Below are positions 38,287 to 45,767 of a stretch of 45,767 bases of DNA, in pieces. Below the pieces are notes generated by a model. That model had not been told where the DNA came from. It was given only the letters and a program-made list of their open reading frames with translations, and ran no database searches. How positions within the stretch are numbered: position 1 is the stretch's first letter; every line of letters begins with the position of its first letter. The DNA comes from Tatumella sp. JGM91 (GTDB taxonomy: Bacteria; Pseudomonadota; Gammaproteobacteria; Enterobacterales; Enterobacteriaceae): contig NZ_JAERJP010000024.1 in assembly GCF_018257575.1 (NCBI RefSeq), positions 195-45,961 on the forward strand, read 5' to 3'. The translations under genes and the position numbers were made by a program.

Positions 38287-38412
38287 TATACCCAAAATAA
38301 TTCAAGTTGCAGGAAGGCGGCAAATGAGGGTACCCGATGAGCTTATGTGGGTAAGTAATTCGGGTGAGCGAAGGCAGCCAACGCAGCTGCAGCTTGAAGT
38401 ATGATGGGTATA
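38287..38412. repeat. ERIC element (enterobacterial repetitive intergenic consensus)
   Basis: The 126-bp imperfect palindrome starts TATACCCAAA and ends GTATGATGGGTATA. The centre, GGGTAAGTAATTCGGGTGAG, then CGAAGGCAGCCAACGCA, matches the ERIC consensus as I recall it. It lies between the RepA-like gene and the toxin-antitoxin genes. The rest of 38217-38717 shows no gene, though 38671-38707 has TAGCTTATA twice (38672-38680 and 38699-38707), a plausible toxin-antitoxin operator. Confidence 0.8.
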
Positions 38413-38717
38413 GAAGGTTTTTCCTGCCGCCTCATTACATTCGTTGGCCAACGCCTCACGACCGGACAATAAATTGCCCTGCTGTGAGGCGTTTTGCTTA
38501 TTGGCTGTGCGTAGCGAATACCATCTCCCGTCGACGGGACTTTGAGCGAGGTTCTGGTGTTATGTGATAAAGGCCAAGTCTGGCCATGACTCACATCAGC
38601 GTATCGGTGTGGCGTAGTGTGAAGTGGCACAAAGGGTAATCCCACGCACTTTCTCTTGATAATATAATCTTTAGCTTATATCATTACTCTATAAGTCATA
38701 GCTTATAAGTGGATGGT

Positions 38718-39068
38718 ATGTGGACAGTACTTTTTAGCCAACGCTTTGATGATTGGCTAAGCGAACAGGATGACGCGCTTCAGGAAAAAGTGCTGGCAGA
38801 TTTGGGCAAGTTACAGGTGTATGGCCCTGAGCTGCCAAGGCCCTATGCGGATACGCTCAAAGGCTCGCGATACAAGAATATGAAGGAGCTGCGTATTCAG
38901 TTTTCCGGGCAGCCGATACGCGCATTTTATGCCTTTGACCCGATTCGCCGGGCGATTGTGCTTTGTGCCGGGGATAAGAGCAATGACAAACGATTTTATG
39001 AGAAACTGATCCGTATTGCTGAAGATGAGTTTGCCGCGCACCTGAAAAATCTGGAGATAAAAAAATGA
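38718..39068 (+). CDS. HigB/RelE-like toxin (Gp49 family)
   Basis: The 116-residue product (ATG at 38718; an upstream GTG adds three residues) has the Gp49/HigB pattern: VLFSQRFDDWL, KLQVYGPELPRPYADTLKGS, MKELRIQFSGQPIRAFYAFDP and an AIVLCAGDKSNDKRFYEKLI end. These are ribosome-dependent mRNA interferases. The gene overlaps the antitoxin start by four bases (ATGA). Toxin-first order is the HigBA hallmark. Confidence 0.88.
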   Translation: MWTVLFSQRFDDWLSEQDDALQEKVLADLGKLQVYGPELPRPYADTLKGSRYKNMKELRIQFSGQPIRAFYAFDPIRRAIVLCAGDKSNDKRFYEKLIRIAEDEFAAHLKNLEIKK

Positions 39069-39364
39069 GAACACTCGATGATGTGATTGCCGCACGTTCT
39101 CCTGAAAGCCAGGCCAGAATCAAAGAGATGTCGGATGAAATGATCCTTGAGGTCGGCTTACAGATGATGCGTGAAGAGCTTCAGCTTTCGCAGAAGTATG
39201 TGGCGGAAATGATGGGCGTTAGCCAGCCAGCCATCACCCAGCTGGAGCAGCGGGGTAATGACCTGAAATTGGCCACACTGAAGCGCTATATTGAAGCAAT
39301 GGGCGGCAAGCTTAGCCTGGATGTCGAATTACCCACTGGAAAGCGCATCGCGTTTCATATCTGA
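39065..39364 (+). CDS. HigA-like antitoxin (XRE family)
   Basis: The 99-residue helix-turn-helix protein (QKYVAEMMGVSQPAITQLEQ, then LKRYIEAMGGKLSL) is the cognate antitoxin and likely autorepressor of the upstream toxin. It ends 300 nt before the IS1; that gap (39365-39671) shows no gene. Confidence 0.88.
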   Translation: MRTLDDVIAARSPESQARIKEMSDEMILEVGLQMMREELQLSQKYVAEMMGVSQPAITQLEQRGNDLKLATLKRYIEAMGGKLSLDVELPTGKRIAFHI

Positions 39365-39726
39365 GCCCTTTTTCTCTTGGCCGATGGCTCAGGCTAACCC
39401 CTTTAAGGCGATACACGCCTGCCTGCTATTCCTTCTCCCTGTACAGTGAATCAAGCGCTTTACGGGGACTGAATCCCTTCGCTATGTGATTCCCCACTTT
39501 CTTTCCCTATAGGCGCACAATCTGGGGAATAAACTTAATTTATTGTTAATTAAAGATTTTCACTTCTGCGCAATAAGCCATATCTTGTCGTGTTTATCGA
39601 TAAGAAAAGGGCCTTCTGTCGGCAAAATGTTAGGCAATGATCACCTTTTGTATTATTTCCTACGAAATTGAGGTAATGATTCCAACTTACTGATTTAGTG
39701 TATGATGGTGATTTTGAGGTGCTCCC

Positions 39727-40002
39727 GTGGCTTCCATTTCCATCAGTTGTCCCGCCTGCTCCGCTACTGAAGGTGTCGTCCGTAATGGCAAAAGCACTGC
39801 CGGGCATCAGCGCTGTCTCTGCTCTCACTGTCGTAAAACATGGCAACTCCGGTTCACTTACACCGCCTCTCAGCCGGGTACACACCAGAAAATTATTGAT
39901 ATGGCTATGAATGGCGTCGGATGCAGGGCGACAGCCCGCGTTATGGGCGTCGGCCTCAACACGATTTTACGGCACTTAAAAAACTCAGGCCGCAGCCGGT
40001 AA
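39727..40002 (+). CDS. insA: IS1 protein InsA
   Basis: The 91-residue protein has the zinc-finger CPAC...CSHC and a helix-turn-helix ([22 protein letters not shown]), which binds IS1 ends and represses transposition. The slippery A6C near its end allows -1 frameshifting to form the InsAB' transposase. Confidence 0.93.
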   Translation: MASISISCPACSATEGVVRNGKSTAGHQRCLCSHCRKTWQLRFTYTASQPGTHQKIIDMAMNGVGCRATARVMGVGLNTILRHLKNSGRSR

Positions 40003-40424
40003 CCTCACGCATACAACCGGGCAGTGACGTCATTGTCTGCGCGGAAATGGACGAACAGTGGGGCTACGTCGGGGCTAAGTCCCGGCAGCGATGGCTGTTT
40101 TACGCGTATGACAGAATACGCAGGATGGTCGTGGCACATGTCTTTGGTGAACGGACTATGGCGACACTGGAGCGTCTTCTGAGCCTGCTGTCGGCCTTTG
40201 ATGTAGTGGTATGGATGACAGATGGCTGGCCGCTGTATGAATCACGCCTGAGAAGAGAACTTCATGTTATCAGCAAGCGATATACGCAGCGCATTGAGCG
40301 ACATAACCTGAATCTGAGACAGCATCTTGCCAGGCCGGGACGGAAGTCCCTGTCGTTCTCAAAATCGGTGGAGCTCCATGACAAAGTTATCGGATATTAC
40401 CTGACAATAAATCACTATCAGTAA
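39921..40424 (+). CDS. insB: IS1 transposase catalytic part InsB
   Basis: The 167-residue frame contains the IS1 DDE region ([36 protein letters not shown], then [20 protein letters not shown]). It is expressed as an InsAB' frameshift fusion; the part before about 39978 is probably not used on its own. Confidence 0.93.
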   Translation: MQGDSPRYGRRPQHDFTALKKLRPQPVTSRIQPGSDVIVCAEMDEQWGYVGAKSRQRWLFYAYDRIRRMVVAHVFGERTMATLERLLSLLSAFDVVVWMTDGWPLYESRLRRELHVISKRYTQRIERHNLNLRQHLARPGRKSLSFSKSVELHDKVIGYYLTINHYQ

Positions 40425-40577
40425 ATTGGAGTCATTACCCGAACTTATAAAGCGTGAAGTTCGATAACCAATTATTTTTTATTGATTATGTTCTTTGCTC
40501 ACGAATAATAGGTTATATTTGATGGGTGCCATTAATAATCTTCACTCTCCTTTTTATTATTTTCTTCGAGGTTAATT

Positions 40578-41156
40578 ATGATGGATAAAAAAATTGATTT
40601 TATATTTCACCCTCAAATAAATGAATCCTATTCCTCTAGTGATATTTTTGATGATGAAATTATTGGTTTGGAAATATCAGTTGAATATTACGATTTTAGT
40701 CTTGATAACTTTCAACGGGAAATTCTGCACTGGTTTAAGCCACACTTTGCGGCAGGAAAATTATTAGCGGGTATACAGCAGTTAGTGAAAAAGCAGCTCC
40801 CTGAGATTAAGACGCATTCTATTGAAGTGAATGTGATACCTGCGATTTTACCTTTCGATGATGAAAACGGCGATATACTCAGCCTGCTGCAAATCTGCGG
40901 TTTAACAATAACTGATTGGCAGCGCATTCATGCGGATGTGGAAGTCACCACGCTGCCGCTCTGGCACGGTGAGGAAGAAGAGATCGTGCTTAATTTTTCC
41001 CCCAAGGTTCCGGCGGAGGTGATGCAGTATGTGAAACGCCTGCATGGCTGGACAGCCTATACGGGCATCACAGTGAGTGAGGTTGACCCAGGCATTATCG
41101 CCCATCACGGACTTTTACCGTATATCGCTGAACGCCGACAATCAGAAAATCTATAA
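40578..41156 (+). CDS. Unrecognised 192-residue acidic protein
   Basis: I do not recognise this protein. It begins MMDKKIDFIFHPQINESYSS with GAGG upstream of the ATG, is acidic, has no signal or membrane segment, and ends just 26 nt before the attachment repeat at 41183. The position between IS1 and the element end makes it the last cargo of the first leuX segment. Reading quality (long, ribosome-binding site, typical codons) argues for a real gene. Confidence 0.7.
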   Translation: MMDKKIDFIFHPQINESYSSSDIFDDEIIGLEISVEYYDFSLDNFQREILHWFKPHFAAGKLLAGIQQLVKKQLPEIKTHSIEVNVIPAILPFDDENGDILSLLQICGLTITDWQRIHADVEVTTLPLWHGEEEEIVLNFSPKVPAEVMQYVKRLHGWTAYTGITVSEVDPGIIAHHGLLPYIAERRQSENL

Positions 41157-41182
41157 ATATCAGCCATTTTTCCTTAAACCAT

Positions 41183-41204
41183 GAGTCCGGCCTTCGGCAC
41201 CATA
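41183..41204 (+). repeat. Second copy of tRNA-Leu attachment core
   Basis: The 22 bp are identical to the 3' end of tRNA-Leu at 21706-21727, without the rest of the tRNA. It marks the right end of the first integrated segment and the left end of the next one. Confidence 0.9.
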
Positions 41205-41391
41205 CAAAGCTTTTTTCAAGTCTACTAACGTCTACTTTAGTCCATAAAAACAGTAAGTTAAGCCGGTTCCTGGCTTTTCTTAGTCTGTCCATGTCTACTC
41301 AATTCCTTGAACATATACCAACTAATGATGGTATAACTGATGGTATTCCCGGTTCGATTGATTTTGGTACCAACACTGGAGGTATCAACTG
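41205..41391 (+). promoter_or_regulatory. Integrase arm-site region
   Basis: Direct repeats GTCTACT at 41220-41226, 41230-41236 and 41293-41299, and TGATGGTAT at 41326-41334 and 41338-41346, lie between the attachment core and the integrase gene. They are plausible arm-type integrase binding sites. TGATGGTAT also occurs next to the tRNA at 21818-21826. Confidence 0.55.
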
Positions 41392-42639
41392 ATGGCTCTC
41401 ACCGATATCAAAGTTAGGACTACCAAGCCCTCCGACAAACCCTTCAAACTCACCGATGGGCAGGGTATGCACCTGCTGATCAATCCTAACGGCTCGAAGT
41501 ACTGGCGACTCCAATACCGTTTCGATGGCAAACAGAAAGTTTTAGCATTGGGTGTTTATCCAATGGTCTCTCTTGGTGAAGCCCGCAGGAAGCGAGATGA
41601 AGCCAAAAAGTTGGTATCTGATGGTATCGATCCTTCTGAAAAGAAAAAAGCAGATAAGATTGAGCAAAGCGAAGCCCTGACATTCGAAGCTGTTGCAAGG
41701 GACTGGCATACTGCCTGTAAAAGGAAATGGTCAGATTCTCACAGCGAAAGAGTTCTAAAAAGCATGGAAGATGGTCTCTTTACTGCTATTGGTAAAAGAA
41801 AAATATCCGAGCTTAATACCAGAGATCTTATTGCCCCTATCAAGGCTGTTGAAGCTTCTGGACGACTAGAAGTAGCTGCTCGTCTGCAACAACGAACCAC
41901 AGCAATCATGCGATATGCCGTCCAGAATGGCTTAATTGACTACAATCCAGCACAAGATATGTCTGGGGCAATTACAGTTGCGAAACGAACCCACAGACCA
42001 GCCTTACCATTTGATAGGTTCTCAGAGCTTTTAGAGCGCATTGAAAGCTTTAAAGGTAGGAAACTTACTAAATTAGCTGTGAAGCTGACATTGCTCATAT
42101 TTATCCGTTCCAGTGAACTCCGATTCGCAAGATGGTCGGAGATCGACTTTGAAAATGCGATGTGGACTATCCCTGGAGAACGCGAGCCATTGCCAGGGGT
42201 CAAACATTCTCATCGAGGCTCAAAAATGAAGACCCCACACCTCGTGCCGTTAAGTCGTCAGGCCTTAGAACTTTTAAAAGCCATCAGAGAAATCAGCGGT
42301 GAATGCGACCTTGTATTCATTGGCGATCATGATTTCAGAAAACCTATGAGCGAAAACACAGTCAACAAGGCACTAAGGTCGATGGGTTATGACACAACTG
42401 TTGAGGTATGTGGGCATGGTTTTAGAGCGATGGCTTGTAGTGCTTTGATCGAGTCAGGAAAGTGGTCGAGAGATGCTGTTGAGAGGCAGATGAGCCATCA
42501 GGAGCGGAACTCCGTTCGTGCCGCATACATTCATAAAGCTGAGCATTTGGACGAGCGTAGGTTGATGTTGCAGTGGTGGGCTGATTATCTTGATGAAACA
42601 ACTGAGAGAAGAATTGCACCTTTTGATTTTGATAACTAA
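41392..42639 (+). CDS. P4-family tyrosine integrase of the second leuX element
   Basis: The 415-residue protein has DUF4102 (MALTDIKVRTTKPSDKPFKL), SAM-like and catalytic domains: FIRSSELRFARW (Arg), GHGFRAMACSALIESG (His-x-x-Arg), QMSHQERN (His), and AAYIHKAE (Tyr). It reads away from the tRNA-Leu 3' copy at 41183, the standard layout, so it is very probably the leuX-specific integrase. It is a close paralogue of the one at 35605-36876. Confidence 0.95.
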   Translation: MALTDIKVRTTKPSDKPFKLTDGQGMHLLINPNGSKYWRLQYRFDGKQKVLALGVYPMVSLGEARRKRDEAKKLVSDGIDPSEKKKADKIEQSEALTFEAVARDWHTACKRKWSDSHSERVLKSMEDGLFTAIGKRKISELNTRDLIAPIKAVEASGRLEVAARLQQRTTAIMRYAVQNGLIDYNPAQDMSGAITVAKRTHRPALPFDRFSELLERIESFKGRKLTKLAVKLTLLIFIRSSELRFARWSEIDFENAMWTIPGEREPLPGVKHSHRGSKMKTPHLVPLSRQALELLKAIREISGECDLVFIGDHDFRKPMSENTVNKALRSMGYDTTVEVCGHGFRAMACSALIESGKWSRDAVERQMSHQERNSVRAAYIHKAEHLDERRLMLQWWADYLDETTERRIAPFDFDN

Positions 42640-42750
42640 CTGATTTTAATTAATAAAATGGCGTGCTCAATAAAAAATTGAGGCGCTATTTTTTTATTTG
42701 CGATTTATGTGCTATTACGAAGTAAAACTTTTTACAACGGAGTGGCATTA

Positions 42751-43626
42751 ATGAAATCTTGGGTAAAAATGAGTAGTTGGACATCAGAAGACACCAAAGC
42801 AGTGAAAACATGGTTTGATTTGGACAGATATCGAGAGTTTGAAAACATTTCAATTAATATGCTTTACCATGAAATATGGGCGAGGACATATTTCTTCAAA
42901 CCAGTAATAGAAGAAGGAATGCAGAAAACAGTATTGAAAAATTATATGCAGATATTAGAAGGTAATCCTTTTCTCATCAAAGAGAAAGACTTGAATTATA
43001 TGGATGCTGAAAATCAACTTTATCAACCGCCATACTTTTTTATAACCACGGTAGATCGAATAGCAAATATCAGTTTTGCTTGTATGAAAAAGGCTTTATT
43101 CATAAGAGCAAATTCAGAACAATATAAGATTGATTCCACTATTGAGAACGAATACATATCCGAAAAAATCCCTGAACAGTTTCCTACTACAATTATGTTA
43201 GAAATCGATCTTGCGGCTGGAAGTGATGATGAGATAGCAGAGGCACTGCGAATATCATTACCACAATGGCGAAAAGTTAAGGGTGTAAAACCTGCACCGC
43301 TTGATGCAGTAAGATTTGGTTATGGGACAATAAAAAAGTTAATGAGCTATAGAATAATACCAATGCTTGATTTACTTGCTTGGTCAGAAAGAAAGAAAGT
43401 GCTTCTGTCAGATGATAGAATATCACGATTGATTTATAGAGATGAAGATGACGATGACGATAAGGTAATTAGACAAGGGTATCATATTAGAGATGCAGAC
43501 CGACCTTTAGCTATGAAAGTAGTAGAAAATGATTTTTTACGCCAATTCTACTTTTTTATAAATAAAAACAGACATATTAAAGAGATGAGCGTTTATGATG
43601 TAATGAAAATTACAGACGCTGACTGA
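42751..43626 (+). CDS. DUF6387-like protein
   Basis: The 291-residue product starts at the ATG at 42751 (ACGGAG 8 nt upstream). It has TWFDLDRYREFENISINMLY near the start and a soluble helical fold without motifs I can assign. It resembles DUF6387 proteins found beside integrases in enterobacterial islands (from memory). Function is unknown; it is the first cargo of the second element, about 160 nt from the sce7726 gene. Confidence 0.65.
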   Translation: MKSWVKMSSWTSEDTKAVKTWFDLDRYREFENISINMLYHEIWARTYFFKPVIEEGMQKTVLKNYMQILEGNPFLIKEKDLNYMDAENQLYQPPYFFITTVDRIANISFACMKKALFIRANSEQYKIDSTIENEYISEKIPEQFPTTIMLEIDLAAGSDDEIAEALRISLPQWRKVKGVKPAPLDAVRFGYGTIKKLMSYRIIPMLDLLAWSERKKVLLSDDRISRLIYRDEDDDDDKVIRQGYHIRDADRPLAMKVVENDFLRQFYFFINKNRHIKEMSVYDVMKITDAD

Positions 43627-43787
43627 TTATATTGTAATGGTTGATAAATATATTTTAAGAGAGATTTTACTGGAAATAGAGTATTTTAATGATTTGAAAT
43701 GCAGTAACGATTATGCGAGATATGACAATTTTTTTCACGGTATGATTGTGCTATTATATAACAGTGAATAGTATGATGGATTTCCCA

Positions 43788-44642
43788 ATGGCGCTAAGTA
43801 TCGATAATATAAGAGTTTTTTCAAGGGTGTTCAGCCGCCCAGTTTTCGAGGCTTTAGCCAAGGGAAGAGAACCGTCTAATGTCTTGGATTTTGTGTCTTT
43901 CTCTGATGAAATGAAGCAGGATGGGCAACCATTACATACATTTTTTAGTGAATGTTATAAAGAGTTATCCAGAAATTATAGAAATGAGTATGTTTACAAA
44001 ACAGAAGTAGCCAATCGAATAGTTTTTGGGAGGCATAGTCCCCGGACCTCATCCTTATTAAGTGAGCTTCATGTCGGAAAGTCTATTGTTGATATTGCAA
44101 TTTTTAACGGAACATCTACAGCGTATGAAATTAAAACGGAATATGATACCCCGCGGAGATTGCAAACCCAAACCCCAGATTATTTAAAAGCATTCGATAA
44201 AGTTTATGTGGTTACTCATCCAAATTTATCTGAAAAATATGCTGAGATTGTTCCAGATAAAGTTGGTGTTATTGCATTAAATAATAGAGGTAGCCTTAAG
44301 ATAGTGAAAAATGCTGAGTCAAATTTAGCTAATGTTGATATATTATATATTTTTCGTATGCTGAAAAGAAGTGAATACCTTCCAGCAATAGAAAAATTCA
44401 TTGGCGAGAAGATCAATTTACCCAACGGGCTTATTTATGCATTCTGCGAGGATATATTTAAAAAAATCCCTCAGGATATAGCTCACAATATTTACATTAA
44501 TGCAATGAGAGGCAGAACGACAAGTGATGATATTGTAAGCTTTGTTAATTGCCTTCCTAGTTGCCTTCGTGTGTTGGGAATGTCATCTGCTTTATCAAGT
44601 GTTCAACGTAAAAAGATCCTCACGGTTTTGGGGATAGTGTAG
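43788..44642 (+). CDS. sce7726-family protein with a PD-(D/E)XK-like nuclease motif
   Basis: The 284-residue product (ATG at 43788, MALSIDNIRVFSRVFS; upstream starts have no clear ribosome-binding site) shows the sce7726 pattern: YRNEYVYKTEVANRIVFGRH, then ELHVGKSIVDIAIFNG, and AYEIKTEYD. Asp102, Glu114 and Lys116 form a D-x11-E-x-K signature of the PD-(D/E)XK nuclease fold. The sce7725 gene follows by 46 nt; the two families are known to co-occur. Function is not established. A nuclease role, in defence or element competition, is inference. Confidence 0.8.
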   Translation: MALSIDNIRVFSRVFSRPVFEALAKGREPSNVLDFVSFSDEMKQDGQPLHTFFSECYKELSRNYRNEYVYKTEVANRIVFGRHSPRTSSLLSELHVGKSIVDIAIFNGTSTAYEIKTEYDTPRRLQTQTPDYLKAFDKVYVVTHPNLSEKYAEIVPDKVGVIALNNRGSLKIVKNAESNLANVDILYIFRMLKRSEYLPAIEKFIGEKINLPNGLIYAFCEDIFKKIPQDIAHNIYINAMRGRTTSDDIVSFVNCLPSCLRVLGMSSALSSVQRKKILTVLGIV

Positions 44643-44688
44643 AGATGCTTAACTTTATGTGATCATTTTTCTCTCTGGAGGGAGTCAT

Positions 44689-45645
44689 ATGTATAGTCCA
44701 TATCTATATGGTCGTGGTTCTGAGCTGTTAGCGCTAAGAGAATTGGCAACAAGTTGTACTAATGCTGAGTTGTTTATACCGATAATTGAACCCGTGCTAA
44801 CCAAAACCGATAAACTTATACGTTGTTTAGAGATACTTTCAGAGAAAAACAAGAGGGTCATGTTAGTCATCAATCCAAAACAACATGAGTTTAGCAAAGA
44901 TATAGAGGCTCGAAGAAAATTTGTAGCAACGATTAAAAATAATTTAGATAAATGTAAAACACTTATCCCCACCCTTATAGTTGACTCAAGTGTAGCAATT
45001 GAAACTGTTAATGGTTTCTTAAAAGCATTTGAAGGTTCAAATGTTGCTTTAATATACAACAAGCCAAGTATTAGCGATGTGGAATTTTCCAAGTTAACAA
45101 AATTAAAAGTTATTGAATTTCATATCACTATTGATGGTAATGTTACTGATTTTCAATTTAATGAGATCCCTAAAAATAAACTTATTGAAGTGAAAGATAA
45201 CTTCGTCAAATTAGATAAGAATGCAGATTACTTTGGCCAAGAAGTTTTCACGGATAAACATAAAAAAATTGGTAAAACAGTATTAGGTATCGGTGATTTC
45301 ACTATAGTCGGGAAAAAACTTGAGATTGGTGGTGGCAAGGCTGGTGCCGTTGCATCTCATTTAATTTATAAACATCCTGCAAGCGGTGATATATGGATAG
45401 AACATTTTGTTTCGAATGATACTGATAGAGACATTGGCGACGTAGCGTCAAAATTCTTACAAATGACCGATAAAATTGAAAAGGAAGTTAGAACAAGGGC
45501 CACAGAGTACGGCTCTAATAAAGCATTAGAAAAATATAACGAGCATTATAAAAGCAGAACGTTTCCCGGTTTGGGGAAAAATAAAGAATATCAGATTAGA
45601 CACCACATACAGCACATAATTGATGTAATATCAGGAAAAATCTGA
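44689..45645 (+). CDS. sce7725-family (beta-family) protein
   Basis: The 318-residue product starts at the ATG at 44689, preceded by GGAGGGAG. It begins MYSPYLYGRGSELLALRELA, the beta-protein-family start, with LFIPIIEPVL after it. A beta-alpha repeat pattern continues (VMLVINPKQ, LIPTLIVDS, VALIYNKP), suggesting a barrel-like fold. A basic C-terminal end follows. It is the obligate neighbour of the sce7726 protein in many genomes, as I recall. No catalytic motif is evident to me. Confidence 0.78.
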   Translation: MYSPYLYGRGSELLALRELATSCTNAELFIPIIEPVLTKTDKLIRCLEILSEKNKRVMLVINPKQHEFSKDIEARRKFVATIKNNLDKCKTLIPTLIVDSSVAIETVNGFLKAFEGSNVALIYNKPSISDVEFSKLTKLKVIEFHITIDGNVTDFQFNEIPKNKLIEVKDNFVKLDKNADYFGQEVFTDKHKKIGKTVLGIGDFTIVGKKLEIGGGKAGAVASHLIYKHPASGDIWIEHFVSNDTDRDIGDVASKFLQMTDKIEKEVRTRATEYGSNKALEKYNEHYKSRTFPGLGKNKEYQIRHHIQHIIDVISGKI

Positions 45646-45767
45646 CAGTAAAGAGGCTATTGAGGGTGTTCATTATTCTGTGTCAAGGCTTACGGTAAGT
45701 GTCAAGGTAGTTGTCACCCCCGGTTAATTTAAGCCGCCTGTTTTTCCCGTTCCGGGTTCAACGTTAC
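45646..45767. other. Window end; possible start of another insertion sequence
   Basis: TGTCAAGG occurs at about 45682 and again about 20 nt later (AAGTGTCAAGGTAGTTGTCACC). Such terminal repeats occur in some IS21-like elements, but the window ends before any gene. Confidence 0.25.

Larger units (their letters stand above)
39672..40439 (+). mobile_element. IS1-family insertion sequence
   Basis: Exactly 768 bp, the IS1 length, between GGTAATGATTCCAACTTAC (left) and the imperfect inverse ending GTCATTACC (right). It has insA, insB and the A6C slippery site at 39978-39984. The flanks CGAAATTGA and CGAACTTAT are not a matching target duplication. Both frames are open. Confidence 0.95.

Overview
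The window looks like an enterobacterial chromosome (Enterobacterales; Erwiniaceae such as Tatumella, Pantoea or Erwinia is my best guess, not proven). From about 0.9 to 21.7 kb it is ordinary moderately GC-rich core DNA with E. coli-like gene order: valS-holC-pepA divergent from lptF-lptG, then yjgR and finally a tRNA-Leu(CAA) (leuX). Between these anchors lie lineage-specific genes: an S6-type serine protease autotransporter, a DUF445 (YjiN-like) membrane protein, a decayed LysR regulator, a three-gene periplasmic flavoprotein/cytochrome c dehydrogenase (Tat-exported small subunit, GMC oxidoreductase with a cysteine cluster, tri-heme cytochrome c), marC, and a DUF2501 (YjjA-like) secreted protein. 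In E. coli the yjgR-leuX interval carries the idonate/gluconate (idn) genes; here a gluconate-dehydrogenase-type complex occupies it, behind LacI/GntR-like operator palindromes.

From the tRNA-Leu 3' end (21.7 kb) to the window end is an accessory island. A 22-bp copy of the tRNA 3' end recurs at 41183-41204, bracketing about 19.5 kb of mosaic, largely AT-rich DNA. A second element with its own P4-type integrase starts immediately after this repeat and runs off the window. Inside the first segment are IS elements of the IS3, IS5/IS903 and IS1 families, three further tyrosine recombinases, AlpA, a RepA-like ATPase, a HigBA-type toxin-antitoxin pair, an ERIC repeat, and a nested P4-satellite-like module. 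That module has an integrase, a partial tRNA-Thr copy, GGTGAACAG-type iterons and a ParA-like gene.

The cargo is dominated by probable phage defence. (1) A complete retron at 23.4-26.9 kb: a structured msr-msd RNA with recognisable a1/a2 repeats and a 25-bp msd stem, a retron reverse transcriptase, an ABC-type ATPase and an HNH protein, i.e. the Ec78/PtuAB-type architecture. (2) A two-gene cassette at 28.8-30.2 kb that I interpret as a highly diverged relative of lambda RexA-RexB: a 313-residue soluble protein followed 7 nt later by a 150-residue four-helix membrane protein, here outside any lambda immunity region. (3) An sce7726-sce7725 pair at 43.8-45.6 kb, with a PD-(D/E)XK-like nuclease motif and a beta-family protein, behind a DUF6387-like gene in the second leuX element. 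The Rex-like cassette and the sce7726/sce7725 pair are the best candidates for incompletely described systems.

Family names come from memory and motif reading; no database search was run.
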